From Symsagittifera roscoffensis (Eukaryota; Xenacoelomorpha; Acoela; Convolutidae), in the NCBI RefSeq assembly GCF_963678635.1, contig NC_087065.1, positions 32,434,373 to 32,494,372 on the forward strand: a stretch of 60,000 nucleotides of DNA, written 5' to 3'. Position 1 is the stretch's first letter. Every line of letters starts with the position of its first letter. The notes below the pieces were generated by a model, which was not told the DNA's origin, did no database searches, and was given only the letters and a program-made list of their open reading frames with translations. Position numbers and translations under genes: made by a program. This document shows positions 46,039 to 56,924 of the stretch, one piece after another.

Positions 46039-46478
46039 CAATGTCTACAAAGTGTTTCGCTATCAATGTGAATTGATATTATCCATCTTTCAATAAACCG
46101 GTGGACTTGTTTGACGAATGATTCCAGAACGCTGCAGTGGTTGAATGGTAGATTTGTTAATTGGCTGCGCCATAATGAAGAAATGATATGCTACAAGTAA
46201 ATTATATTCTTAAAAATGTAAATTGAATTCAAGTTACTCTTTAGCTATGTTATAATTCTGGATTTAGTTGTAGTTTAGAGTTATAAGAAATATTTTTTTG
46301 CCTAACTAATTTCACTTGTAGCATATTAGTTCATGGCGCAGCCAAAATAAGGAAACTAATATTCAACCACTGCAGCGTCCTGGAATCACTCGTCAAAATA
46401 AAAGTCACCGGTTCATAAAAAGATGTAGACTGAACAGTTTCAAATCAGCTTGATAGCGAAACGCATTGTAGACATTGA
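46039..46478. mobile_element. Long inverted repeat (fold-back, MITE-like)
   Basis: The arms at about 46039-46205 and 46312-46478 are imperfect reverse complements. CAATGTCTACAA and GCGAAACGCATTGTAGACATTG form the ends; GCTGCAGTGGTTGAAT pairs with ATTCAACCACTGCAGC, GGCTGCGCCATAATG with CATGGCGCAGCC, and ATGCTACAAGTAA with CACTTGTAGCAT. About 105 bases separate the arms. No coding. The size and structure suit a fold-back or MITE-type insertion. Confidence 0.85.
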
Positions 46479-46984
46479 TCTCGGAAACTATCCTAAGGTA
46501 TGGCTGAAAAAAAAATCCCCGCAAACGGTGGCTCCAGAAAACGAACTCTCCACGGCCAAATCTACCAGAGAAAAATTCCTTTCACTTTAAAACACCTGTA
46601 AAATAATGGAAAGAGAGAGAGAAAAAAACTTTGATGTCATTCAACAACAAGCAGAAGCCGACGATACCTGATGTCTGTTGATTAATTACCCAACCATGAC
46701 AAACCTGCACCGACAGATCTTTTGCAAACTATTTTGATTTCAAGCTTTTCCGTTCAAATTGCATAAGAAATCACTCGTTTTGCGTAGAGCATTATAGTTA
46801 TATTATTTGACTTTTTCGCACTTTTAATATTTGTTCAAAAACTCTGAAATTAATTTACATAATTTTGCAGGTACAGTTTGTCTCTTCATTTACCTTATCT
46901 GCTCTAGAAGTTCCATGAGTTTTCTACCATAGTAATATCAAATACAACAGGTATTAGAAGCAAGTAGCAGTACATGAACTTCAA

Positions 46985-47260
46985 ATACTTTTACTGTAAT
47001 TCCGCGACTCCAATTCCGCTGTCGAATGTAATTTTTGCGACTGTAATTCCGCAGTCGAGAAGCAATTTTAATTCGGGCACAATGTCAAATAATAACCGAT
47101 TTTGGTCGAGAGAGTCGAAACATAAGTCGAGCACAGTTGAAACATACCCAATTTTGGTCGAAAAGGTCGAACCACAGGTTGAGCAGTCGAAAAATTTTAA
47201 ATTTTTGTCGAGAAAGTCAAAACATAGGCCGATCTCAGTTAAAACATAGGTCGAGTACAA
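46985..47260. repeat. GTCG-rich degenerate minisatellite, copy 4
   Basis: Units such as 'attccgcgactccaattccgctgtcgaat', 'ttttggtcgagagagtcgaaacat' and 'ttttggtcgaaaaggtcgaacc' recur loosely. They are related to the GTCGCG blocks elsewhere but mostly with GTCGA in place of GTCGCG. Confidence 0.55.
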
Positions 47261-47389
47261 CCCATTTTTTGCATAATTTTTTTTTGAAGATTTAAGTTAA
47301 TTTTACATAGGAAACTGAGCAGAAAAAAAAACTTCTTCGAAAAAACAGCCGTCAGAAAGTTGCAATCAGCAACAATCTATTGTATTGCC

Positions 47390-47745
47390 GATCTAAAGAG
47401 TCCCCCCTTTTAGCTATTTTGTGATATCCATTTTTGGTGACAGACTTAAAAATTTTCTAAAGGCGCCAATATGCACTAATTTTGAGGGGGGAGCGCGCGA
47501 AAAAAAATGCTTTTTTTGGTCAAAATTTTCCCAAAAAAAGCCCTAAAATGCCATTTTGGCCCCTGTTTTTTCAAACTCTTGCCTGCGGACCAAAACAATT
47601 TGGCGGAAAAAGAATCTTTTTAGTGCTTTGGGAGATCTCGGAAAAACAATATGGTCGATCTAAAAAAAAGGTCGACAAAAAATTAAAATTTTCGAATACT
47701 TTTTGAAAATCGGCCCCCCTCGAGAAAATCCTAGATCTGCCCCTG
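47390..47745. repeat. Dispersed 380-base repeat, copy in duplication unit 1
   Basis: Same landmarks as the copy at 23640. It ends at 'cctagatctgcccctgg'. An open frame crosses it (47482-47706) but has no recognisable protein. Confidence 0.7.
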
Positions 47746-49194
47746 GTTAAGATATTCAATCAAATTATCTCAAAAATTATTGAACTTGACCTAAATTTTG
47801 CTGATAAAATTACGTCCACGCGTATTTCACTTGCCGAATTACCTGCTTTTTTCCTGTAAAATCAACTGATATTTTACCGGTTAAGAACGTAGCAATCCAT
47901 ACTTTCCCAATAAAATTTAAATTCTTGCAGTATATTTTACTTTATTTGAGTTAATGGCTCCTAGAAAAAAATACTTGAGCAAGTGATGTGTATAAAAAAA
48001 ATTTAAAAACTTTTTAGTAATTAAGCACAGTTTTTTACAAGTTACCAACCCAAGAAGCAGTGAGAAGTGACAGACCTCCCTTTCTGATCCTAATCAAATC
48101 TGACATTGGGGTGGACAGATTTGGTTCTGGCAAGCATGTCATAGACTCTAACTCAGTAAAATATCAAAATAAACTAAACTGAAAATTAAAAAAAACTTAC
48201 CCATTTGAAATACTCGTGAATACTTAGGTACCTTTGCTCGCAAAAAAAAACAATAGAAAAAAAGACAAGATGTAAAAGATTACAGTTTTTTTACTCCAGG
48301 ACTAGTTTCTTTTGGTCTGAGCGATAGTCTGTCAATAGTTCATTCGCCAAGCTAAGCTGAACCCAATGATTGCCAAGTTCTCTTCAATTAACTCACTTCT
48401 TCAATAATGAAAATTAGAATCCTTTTCAATCCAACTTCAATGATACAATCCTTTTCAGCTTCTGATTCAGTTCCCAAAAGATGAGTTCCCTCCTAATTAA
48501 AATTCAGATGACCGATTTCCATTTCCAAGGGATGAGGCCGGGAAATGCGTCGCTTTTCGGTGTTAATCACAAAGATTTTTAAGCAATTTTCTTTTTAAAC
48601 GCCCTATCCTCTTCTAAAGCTCACCCCGGCGTCCCCCAGGGTCAAATTTCCTTCATCGGGTTCAAAAACCCCTGAGGTTTCAACCTCCTAAGTTTCAACA
48701 ACATCCCACTCATATTTCCCAAGTTATCTCAAGAAGGAGTCAACGGAGGGGATTTAGTCAGTGGTAGACTCTTTTCGGGGTTGGTGTCTGGGGACTTTTG
48801 CCGTTATAATATCAATATGCCCTTGCATATTGTTTTGCGTAGATTTTTCGTTTCTGGGTGAAAGATTATTTAAACTCCAGTGCAACCATGGGATTTGGCT
48901 CAAACGATAATTGATGTTCATTGGGGACCGAAAAACGTCCTCCGGAAATTAGGTTGGGGCCTATTTGCTTGAAGCAAAACACCGGAAGGAAACCATGGGG
49001 TCTGGGGTATGAAACTAAAGTCAAAACATAGGCCGATCTCAGTTAAAACATAGGTCGAGTACAACCCAAATTTTGCATAATTTTTTTTTGAAGATTTAAG
49101 TTAACTTTACATAGGAAACTGAGCAGAAAAAAAAACTTCTTCGAAAAAACAGCCGTCAAAAAGTTGCAATCAGCAACAATCATTTGTACTGCCG

Positions 49195-49555
49195 ATCTAA
49201 AGAGTCCCCCCTTTTAGCTATTTTGTGATATCCATTTTTGGTGACAGACTTAAAAATTTTCTAAAGGCGCCAATAAGCACTAATTTTGAGGGGGGGAGCG
49301 CGCGAAAAAAAAATGCTTTTTTGGTCAAAACTTTCCCAAAAAAAGCACTAAAATGCCATTTTGGCCCCTGTTTTTTCAAACTCTTGCATGCGTACCGAAA
49401 CAATTTGGCGGAAAAAAAATTATTTTTAGTGCTTTGGGAGATCTCGGAAAAACAATATGGTCGATCTAAAAAAAAGGTCGACAAAATTTTAAAATTTTCG
49501 AATACTTTTTGAAAATCGGCCCCCTCGAGAAAATCCTAGATCTGCCCCTGGTTAA
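49195..49555. repeat. Dispersed 380-base repeat, copy in duplication unit 2
   Basis: Duplicate of the copy at 47390, carried along by the 1.8-kb tandem duplication. Confidence 0.7.
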
Positions 49556-50812
49556 GATATTCAATCAAATTATCTCAAAAATTATTCAACTTGACCTAAA
49601 TTTTGCTGATAAAATTACGTCCACGCGTATTTCACTTGCCGAATTACCTGCTTTTTTCCTGTAAAATCAACTGATATTTTACCGGTGAAGAACGTAGCAA
49701 TCCATACTTTCCCAATAAAATTTAAATTCTTAAAGTATATTTTACTTTATTTGAGTTAATGGCTCCTAGAAAAAATACTTGAGCAAGTGATGTGTATAAA
49801 AAAATTTAAAAACTTTTTAGTAATTAAGCACAGTTTTTTACAAGTTACCAACCCAAGAAGCAGTGAGAAGTGACAGACCTCCCGTTCTGATCCTAATCAA
49901 ATCTGACATTGGGGTGGACAGCTTTGGTTCTGGCAAGCATGTCATAGACTCTAACTCAGTAAAATATCAAAATAAATTAAACTGAAAATTAAAAAAAACT
50001 TACCCATTTGAAATACTCGTGAATACTTAGGTACCTTTGCTCGCAAAAAAAAAACAATAGAAAAAAAGACAAGATGTAAAAGATTACAGTTTTTTTACTC
50101 CAGGACTAGTTTCTTTTGGTCTGAGCGATAGTCTGTCAATAGTTCATTCGCCAAGCTAAGCTGAACCCAATGATTGCCAAGTTCTCTTCAATTAACTCAC
50201 TACTTCAATAATGAAAATTAGAATCCTTTTCAATCCAACTTCAATGATACAATCCTTTTCAGCTTCTGATTTAGTTCCCAAAAGATGAGTTCCCTCCTAA
50301 TTAAAATTCAGATGACCGATTTCCATTTCCAAGGGATGAGGCCGGGAAATGCGTCGCTTTTCGGTGTTAATCACAAAGATTTTTAAGCAATTTTCTTTTT
50401 AAACGCCCTATCTTCTTCTAAAGCTAACCCCGGAGTCACCCAGGGTCAAATTTTTCTCTTCGGGTTCAAAAACCCCTGAGGTTTCAACCTACTAAGTTTC
50501 AACAACATCCCACTCATATTTCCCAAGTTATCTCAAGAAGGAGTCGCCGGAGGGGATAAAGTCAGTGGGAGACTCTCTTCGGGGTTGGTGTCTGGGGACT
50601 TTTGCCGTTATAATATCAATATGCTCTTGCATATTGTTTTGCGTAGATTTTTCGTTTCTGGGTGAAAGATTATTTAAACTTCCAGTGCAACCATGGGATT
50701 TGGCTCAAACGATAATTGATGTTCATTGGGGACCGAAAAACGTATTCCGGAAAATAGTTTGGGGTCTATTTGCTTGAAGCATAACACCGGAAGGAAACCA
50801 TGGGGTCTGGGG

Positions 50813-53498
50813 TTCCAAACTTAAGCTTCCCTCAACATGGTTTATAACCTACTAAGTTTTGGTCTCATTCTAACCCCTAGATACTGAGTTCGGGTAGGGC
50901 CATTCGCACTTCCGGGAAAAGCTACCACTTGGGGCAGGGGTCATAAGGTCCGGATTTTTAGACGGCGGGGTCAAATCATCTCTAGAGTTTGTAGTACCGT
51001 CCTAAAACTTTCACCAGAGGTTGGAGCAATTCTTTCAAAATTCGAATTATTTCGAGATTGGTCATGGGTTTGCTTTTCTACTTATCGTACTTTTTAGTTA
51101 ATACCAACTTACAAATTACTCATAAGAATTCACTTTACTGCATGGATTTCTCAAGGAAAAAATTTCAATCGAATTCTGAGTTGGTGAAAAAGTTTTAGGA
51201 TCACCGATCCTACAGTTTCGACCATAGTTATCAGAAAAATCTTTGAAAATCTCAAAAAAGCTTTTGCGTGTGGTGTGATGAAAAATCAACTCAAACGCAT
51301 TTACCGCTACTAAACTAGGCGTAGTTGTCAACATTTGTCTTCAAAAAAACGACTAAAAATCAAATTGAAAAAAAAAATCGAAAAATTTTTCAAATGAAGC
51401 TATCAGAAGCTTTCATTGAGTTGCCAATGAAGCTATCAAGACTAGTTTTTCTGCAGCAACATTAACTACCTAACAAAAAAAATTCACGCTTAGGACCTGC
51501 TCATTTTTGTAAGTAGTTCATTTTTTTCTCGACACTTAGCACATTTGTTTTTTTTCTCCTAATAATCCTTTTTGTCTTGATTCTGTTAGGAATGATTACT
51601 GAGCCAGATTAATTTGCTGCGTTTGCCGAGCTCTGATGGTACCTATGTATTTGGGTAATTTCCAATTATCCAATGCTCTTTGTTACCATATACAAGCTGC
51701 TGGATTGCGGGTTGGAAAATTTCTTGTCCTACAATGTCATACAGGTTCAAAATTTGTATGAAACTTCTCTCATTAGCCTTTTTTGCACAAAAAAATTGTG
51801 TGATATGCAGTTTTTCACAGATGAAGTTTGAATGGCTATCTTTTTTCCATAAACTGAAAAGCAAAAAAAATGAGTTCCACTTTCAAATTTTGTGTTCATT
51901 CCGAAAATCAAATAATCAAGGATTTTCTCATTCAAGAAATCCCAGAAGTCAAATGTCGACAATTACTCAGATAAGCCTTTCCATGTTAATTGAGGTTACA
52001 GATACTCAGTTGATTACAAAAAAAACGTCTAGTTTTTTAAGGCTAAAAAGTTATACCCTCAACAAATCAACGGTTGAAAAAAGTAGACTGCTTTTATAAC
52101 AGATTAAGGTTTCTTAAAAAACTGCAATATCGGCTACAAAATTTTTTAACTTGATTTTCGTATAACTTGTGTGAAAGTTTTAACCTGGATTACGTTGTAA
52201 CAAATTGCAAAAAGATCCAGAAATTTTCTTTTGATCACAGAAGGGAGATTGCGTTCAAAAACAAAAGATATGGAAAATTTTTCTGTGAAAAATAAATCAT
52301 CATAAAATTTCTGAACGTGAAATATATATGTTCAGCATCTTTCTTCCAAAAAACCAGAGTGCCAACTTTTTATCAGTTCAAATTTTCAAACCGTCAAATA
52401 AACAAAAAATTTTATAAAACAAGTTTTAAAACGTGCATGAAAATTGATTAACAATCTTCTTTTCGAATGAGCTCTAATTATGAAACTGCAGGATTAGCAG
52501 CTTTTTAAGGAGAGGTCAACTCGAGTGATTTGCTTAACAAATTTTCTCGATTATATCGGTTCCTTCGTAGTAAATTGTCTTGTCTATTGGAAATTTATGA
52601 GTTTATACTTCTTTTCAAGCTCTTCGCCAGACCGAGCAAAAACATCGTATCAGAGTGAAGATCCTTACAGTTTTTACTGCCTCTGTATGCGTTCAAACTG
52701 ATTTTGTGGTCAAAAAACTGTTATAATACTTTTAAATAATGGGGAAAATGAAATCCTCTACAAAACCAGCAAACACTTGAAAAGCCCTATATACAATGGT
52801 GCATTTTGTACCTAGTTACTCTTTGTTTCAACCTCTACTAGCTTGTATCATCTCAATTAGGAAATCAATTTTTGGTTGGATTTTCCCGCTACGCGTTAAA
52901 AGAGAAATAAAAAGAGCCTCACACGATTCCAATTGCTATGAAATGCCAGTATTTTGCACATCAAAAACAAACTGCCTGTTCAAAGTGTGTTTTTTTGTAA
53001 CTCAAAACACCTGGAAAAACATGTAAATCTAAGTCCTGGAAAGTGAGTGCAAAAACAAACCACATGCTGAGTAATACAACCCTACTTATGTACATAACTT
53101 TTTCCTGTTAAAGGTGATCATTTTGTCAATTTATGACACGCAAGCCTGTAAAACGGCTGCTTTTGGCCAAAAAATTGAGCCTTCTGCGTTAATATGGTGC
53201 AATTAGCTTGACCCGCAAAAATTGCCGGACGTATACAGGAGTACAGGACTGCCTCGAGAAAACAGTCCCAGGAAGAGTCAGTTATTGGAGAATGGTTGAC
53301 GTAACGGTTAAAACCGCTGCCAAAATGCCCATCTTTAGATAAAACATAATATATCATTTAATTTAACAATAAGTGGTATTTTTTATTGAATCAATTTGCC
53401 CAAAAAGCGCCCTATTTTTCGGGCGTCAAATTATTTAGCTGGGCAGTTTTTTGTTTTCCCACGAAATAATTGATCTCTCGCGATAGCAATCTATTTAC
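50813..53498. other. Intronic stretch before the AAA3 P-loop exon, no gene recognised
   Basis: AT-rich, without recognisable exon or transposon protein. Both strands are unusually open at 51640-52100 (139 codons on plus; overlapping 71- and 73-codon frames on minus, including NLYDIVGQEIFQPAIQQLVY), but no family is recognised and no splice-consistent model was found. Confidence 0.4.
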
Positions 53499-53708
53499 CG
53501 TCTGAAGCATCTCAGAGGTAGTGTAGAAGTTGAATGGGACATTAGCAATAACATAGTCATCAGAGTTCAGACTCTCCAGTTTGTTGTTCATCATCACTGT
53601 CTTTCCACAGCCAGAGGTTCCCACCAACATCACTGGTCGAGCATTACTCATCAACATGTCCATGAAGTAACGCACCCGCACTGTCTCTGCCGTGTTCACC
53701 AGCACAGC
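53499..53708 (-). CDS. DNAH: Dynein heavy chain exon: AAA3 P-loop (Walker A)
   Basis: This 210-base exon (70 codons) starts and ends in phase 0. The acceptor reads ctgctttag and the exon begins with AVLVNTAETVRVR; the donor is GTAAATAG after TTSEMLQT. It carries the Walker A loop of AAA3, VMLVGTSGCGKT, with the invariant GKT, followed by YVIANVPFNFYTTSEMLQ, a block shared by all axonemal heavy chains. AAA3 is a regulatory nucleotide-binding module of the motor ring. The open frame continues for about 29 codons into the intron, but the family alignment breaks exactly at the donor and resumes in the exon at 45.8 kb. The next intron is 7.7 kb. No preceding exon was found up to position 60000, so the 5' intron is at least 6.3 kb or its neighbour lies outside the window. 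Confidence 0.93.
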
Positions 53709-53989
53709 CTAAAGCAGATCAAGTTTACTGGAAGACAGCTACGTTACAAACTCAAGAAATACAGCTTTTACAAATAAAAGCGTGTTTTTATATAAACTTT
53801 TTCGGCAACTTGGTGTCAAGAGGGCAGCCCTTTAGGTTCTGTTCAGTTTTCAGCATTTCAATCGTCAACGTTTACATCAGAAGATCCTTTTCTTCATTGA
53901 ATTTTCTTCTTATTATTATATCGCAAATATCCTAAATTTAAAGAAAGAGCGCATAAAAAATAAGCAAACCAAATAAAAGTAAATAAAAC

Positions 53990-55306
53990 AAGGATAGCCG
54001 GTTGTTGTACAAATAGCAAAGAATGTTCAGATCACCGTTTCAGAAACCCCTTTTTCCCCTCAATTTAGTGTCTTTATTGTACGTGGCGTGATGATAAAAC
54101 TATACGAATGCGTATAGGTTTAGCGAATTAGGCATACACGAATCCAATGGTCTTCAAAAAATAAATAAGTAGAGAAAAAAAAACATAGAAAAAAGTTCGA
54201 AACAAAAACTAAATTTCTTGAAACTTTTTTTTGCGGCGAAGAATTTCTTTTTGCCAAAGAAGAGCTAAATGAAGCTTCGAAACCTTCGTTTAGCTCTTTT
54301 CCTATTAGGAAAATAAACAAATTTCGACTTAATTTTTAAATTTTATGCATAACAAACGTTACTCGATCGCTTTATTAGCTCGAAAATAGCCGAAAAATAA
54401 ATAGTTTCAAGTCGGTTTTTCTCGACACCAAAAGTTGGTTTTTCAAATAGATTCGGGAGAAATCCCTTGAGAAAAAGGCTAGCAAGAGTATGGTACCCCT
54501 CGAAACCAACGGTTGGTTTATTTCATGACAAGAACATGCCCGAAGAGGTCAGGTACTTCACTGTGCAACCCCACACCCTCCTTCGATTGCACCTCGACTA
54601 CAGACATTGGTACGTCGAAACTACTCCCATTTGCTTAGAATTGCAAATTTTATCCCTGAGATGCAAAAATAAACAAGGATAGCCGGTTTCTGTGCAACTA
54701 GCACAGACCATTCCGACCCTAGTTTGAAAATACAAAAAAGTCTGAATGGTGTCATTTTTGCGTGGTGTGACAAAAGGATCTGAACCAAAAGCTGGAACTT
54801 AAACATGTTTGACATTCTTAGTGAGGTAGGCATATTAAACAAAATTTTTAAGGAAAAATGACTAAGAAAGAAAACAAACGAAACGTCGAAAATAAATTCA
54901 AATATTGCTGAAATTGTTTGAAATTTTTTTGCTGAATTTTTTTGAAATTTTTGAAGCTCCTAATTCCCAAATGGCGCTAAAACAACTCCTAAGAAACTTT
55001 TGTTCAGTAAGATTAAGGTTTTTTAGTCAACCATAGGTAAAAATAGTTTACTTTAAGCCTTCTCGCTGGAATTATTTGCTCCAACTTAGACCAAAAATCA
55101 AAATTTTAAAAACTATTTTCTTGATACTTGTACAACCTTTTAGAAATTGTTCGAAGTTTTGTTCGAAAAACTACTAAAAAAGTTTTCTTATAACTAATCA
55201 CTCGAACTATTATCATTATTACTTGATTTACATGTATTTGGTAAACAAAAAGAAAATGTATCAAGGATAGCCGTTATCTGTGCAAGTAGCTCAGAATGTT
55301 CCGACC
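53990..55306 (+). repeat. Three plus-strand copies of the 50-base hairpin element
   Basis: Copies lie at about 53990-54042, 54674-54720 and 55262-55312. Common wording: AAGGATAGCCG(G)TT, then (C/G)TGTGCAA-TAGC-CAGA, then TGTTC(C/A)GA(C/T)CAC. The middle copy contains a perfect CTGTGC-AACTA-GCACAG hairpin. The spacing between copies is about 690 and 590 bases. Confidence 0.7.
54440..54870 (+). pseudogene. Inverted, broken copy of the dynein Walker B exon and flanks
   Basis: The plus strand of this segment matches the minus strand of 45430-45815. The pseudo-exon at 54451-54609 follows an acceptor-like 'caaatag' and ends at a preserved GTACGT donor. It is 159 bases long against 164 in the functional exon. 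A one-base loss in the KSYG codons shifts the frame, and four further bases are lost where the Walker B aspartates (FIDD) should be. [16 protein letters not shown] remains readable. The 3' flank, with its 50-base hairpin element and the AACTTAAACATGTTTGAC stretch, was copied too, so this is a DNA-level duplication, not a retrocopy. Confidence 0.92.
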
Positions 55307-56008
55307 ACATTTTCAGCACGATTTTTAAAAAAAATTTTTGAGACAAATCTAAATTATGTGTAGTTTTTTGTCCAGCCATGATGACTTATTCGTAAAAGAA
55401 TTATACTAAAACTAATCTCTTCTGGTATCACCTATTTACCGCGTTAAATACCCTGTTAGATTCTCTGTTGCCTGCGACGGCGGATGGGTGCTATCTTTCT
55501 CGGAAAGGTTTTTTTGGTTGGAACGGGCAGTTTTTCATTGTTTATTCGCAAACAAGGAAAAACTTGTTAAAAGATTTTGATTTATTTTTTCATTTTACTA
55601 ACTTATGCATCGCTTAAAACTTTCAAACACTTTTTCATTCGTTAAAACCATTTACCACTTTTACTGCCAAGCTCGACCAAGCTGTTTTCAACTGCATTAA
55701 AAGTAATAGAGCGTGTTTTTCAGAAATGAATGGCATATGGGAGCTTTTGAAACCAAATAAATTGCTAGAATCCGGAAATTTATAACAAACTTTTAAAAAT
55801 TATTTTGTAAAATTCATATTTAAAAATTTTATAATTTCCCTCATGTTGAAAAGTGATATTCTCATTTAAAAAAAATTACTTGGTTGGAAAGTTAATCATT
55901 AAATTATTTTAATGACGGATTATTTTCTTTCTGATTTCAGATTGCATAATCAAAGTCTGAGAATTTCTTTGTGTCGTTTATGCCTACCAAATGTGGGTAG
56001 CAAAACAA

Positions 56009-56775
56009 CATACAGTGTATCCCAAACAATCTCAACCAAGTGTATCCCAAACAATCTCTTTGGTAATTAAAGCGGAATTCCGCTTTAATTACCAAATCAT
56101 TTCACATGAAATTTGAGTCACGTTTTTAGCAGCTTAAGACTCAATTTTCTTAAAAATGATACCACTGAAAAATGAGTGAACAAAAAGTTCACTCAATATT
56201 TCACTCCGCAAAGTAGCAAACTGCATTGAGTTGTTGGTTCTCACTTTTAGAACTGATGCTGTTTACAATCGAGCAGCGAATCTTTTTTGATTTAAAAAAT
56301 GCCAGTACAAAACGAACAGATGAGACAATTGGTCAATTCGCTTTTATATTTTCAAATCAATCCCCCGCAAACAGATCTCGAGTGGGTAAGAATTACAAAA
56401 AGCACCAAGAAAAAGTCACCAGTCAAAATCTGAATAAGATAACTCCGGGAGACCAAAATTGAGCACAAAATATGCAAAGGTTCTTGCTATACGACAAGCT
56501 GCTGTTGCTAACCCAGAAAATCGAAAACATCTACAAGTTGATACGTTTTATTTTGTCTGGTTTCCAAGCTTTCTCTGAATAAATTGTTAAAATAATTTCT
56601 TCGGAAAATCTTTTTGGGAGAGTCAAAAAACGGCGGTAGTCTTTTTTCCACTTTGAACAAAAACAATTATCAGCCACTACTACACAACGTGTGTCTTGGG
56701 CTGCTAGGTATGTGTGCAAATTTTCAACAAAATATTCCAGTTGGGATTCTTTTTTTGGGACACCCTGTGTTGTGT
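56009..56775 (+). mobile_element. Mariner-type DNA transposon remnant, internally deleted
   Basis: The right end reads in reverse CAGGGTGTCCCAAAAAAAG, a familiar mariner-type terminus. The left end has CAGTGTATCCCAAACAATC (twice, 24 bases apart) as a diverged counterpart. Inside, the plus strand frame 56240-56520 reads LFTIEQRIFF, FAFIFSNQSPANRSRVGKNY and, after a frame change, LAIRQAAVANPENR. This follows the order of the helix-turn-helix N-terminus of mariner transposases ('EQR-F--- ... R-AVA-NP--S'). The catalytic DD(D/E) domain is absent, so most of the transposase was deleted. A 38-base palindrome (56059-56096) sits near the left end. Confidence 0.55.
56059..56096. repeat. Perfect 38-base palindrome
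   Basis: TTTGGTAATTAAAGCGGAA is followed directly by its reverse complement, centred on GAATTC. It lies just inside the left end of the mariner-like remnant, next to a 24-base direct repeat containing TGTATCCCAAACAATCTC. Confidence 0.95.
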
Positions 56776-56924
56776 ACCTTTGAAGTGAGAGGTAAGACAA
56801 CCCAACCATTTAAGGTGGAAGATAAGATAGCCTAACAGTTTAATGTGTGGGTTAAGACAACCATGTGAGGACAGACCCAACGTTTTTTCATCATTTTAAA
56901 GAAATTTCACTCGAGTGGACCAAC

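Larger units (their letters stand above)
47213..50812. repeat. 1.8-kb direct tandem duplication
   Basis: Unit 1 (47213-49016) and unit 2 (49017 to about 50812) are collinear and nearly identical, with an offset of 1804 bases at the start. Examples are 'aaagtcaaaacataggccgat' at 47213 and 49017, and 'aaggaaaccatggggtctgggg' at both ends. Differences are scattered substitutions and one-base indels in homopolymers. Each unit contains one copy of the dispersed 380-base repeat at its start. No dynein exon lies in either unit. Confidence 0.93.
4014..53708 (-). other. DNAH: Axonemal dynein heavy chain gene, partial (eight placed exons)
   Basis: This is the span of the minus-strand gene assembled from eight exons. 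Axonemal dynein heavy chains are ATP-driven microtubule motors of cilia and flagella with six AAA modules and a coiled-coil stalk. The visible part runs from the AAA3 P-loop through AAA3 and the AAA3/AAA4 linker to AAA4 and the first stalk helix. Intron sizes in transcript order are 7694, 21121, 12838, 564, 238, 5433 (with N gap, exon missing) and 221 bp. Every exon is open and flanked by AG acceptors and GT donors, except one GC donor, so I read the gene as intact. Wording such as [16 protein letters not shown] and LKLQSTASQVD is closest, from memory, to the outer-arm beta group (DNAH9/11/17); exact orthology is not decided. Exons upstream of AAA3 and downstream of the stalk were not found and presumably lie outside the window. 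Confidence 0.9.

Noticed and set aside
51680-52099. 139-codon plus-strand open frame, the longest outside the repeats
   Set aside because: The opposite strand is equally open, no family is recognised and codon composition matches the AT-rich background.
53412-53498. Extension of the P-loop exon frame past the donor (about 29 codons)
   Set aside because: Family similarity stops exactly at the GTAAAT donor and resumes in the exon at 45804 in the same phase, so this tail is intron.
54467-54682. A second functional dynein exon on the plus strand
   Set aside because: It resembles the Walker B exon but is five bases shorter, frameshifted and lacks the FIDD acidic pair, so it is a dead copy.
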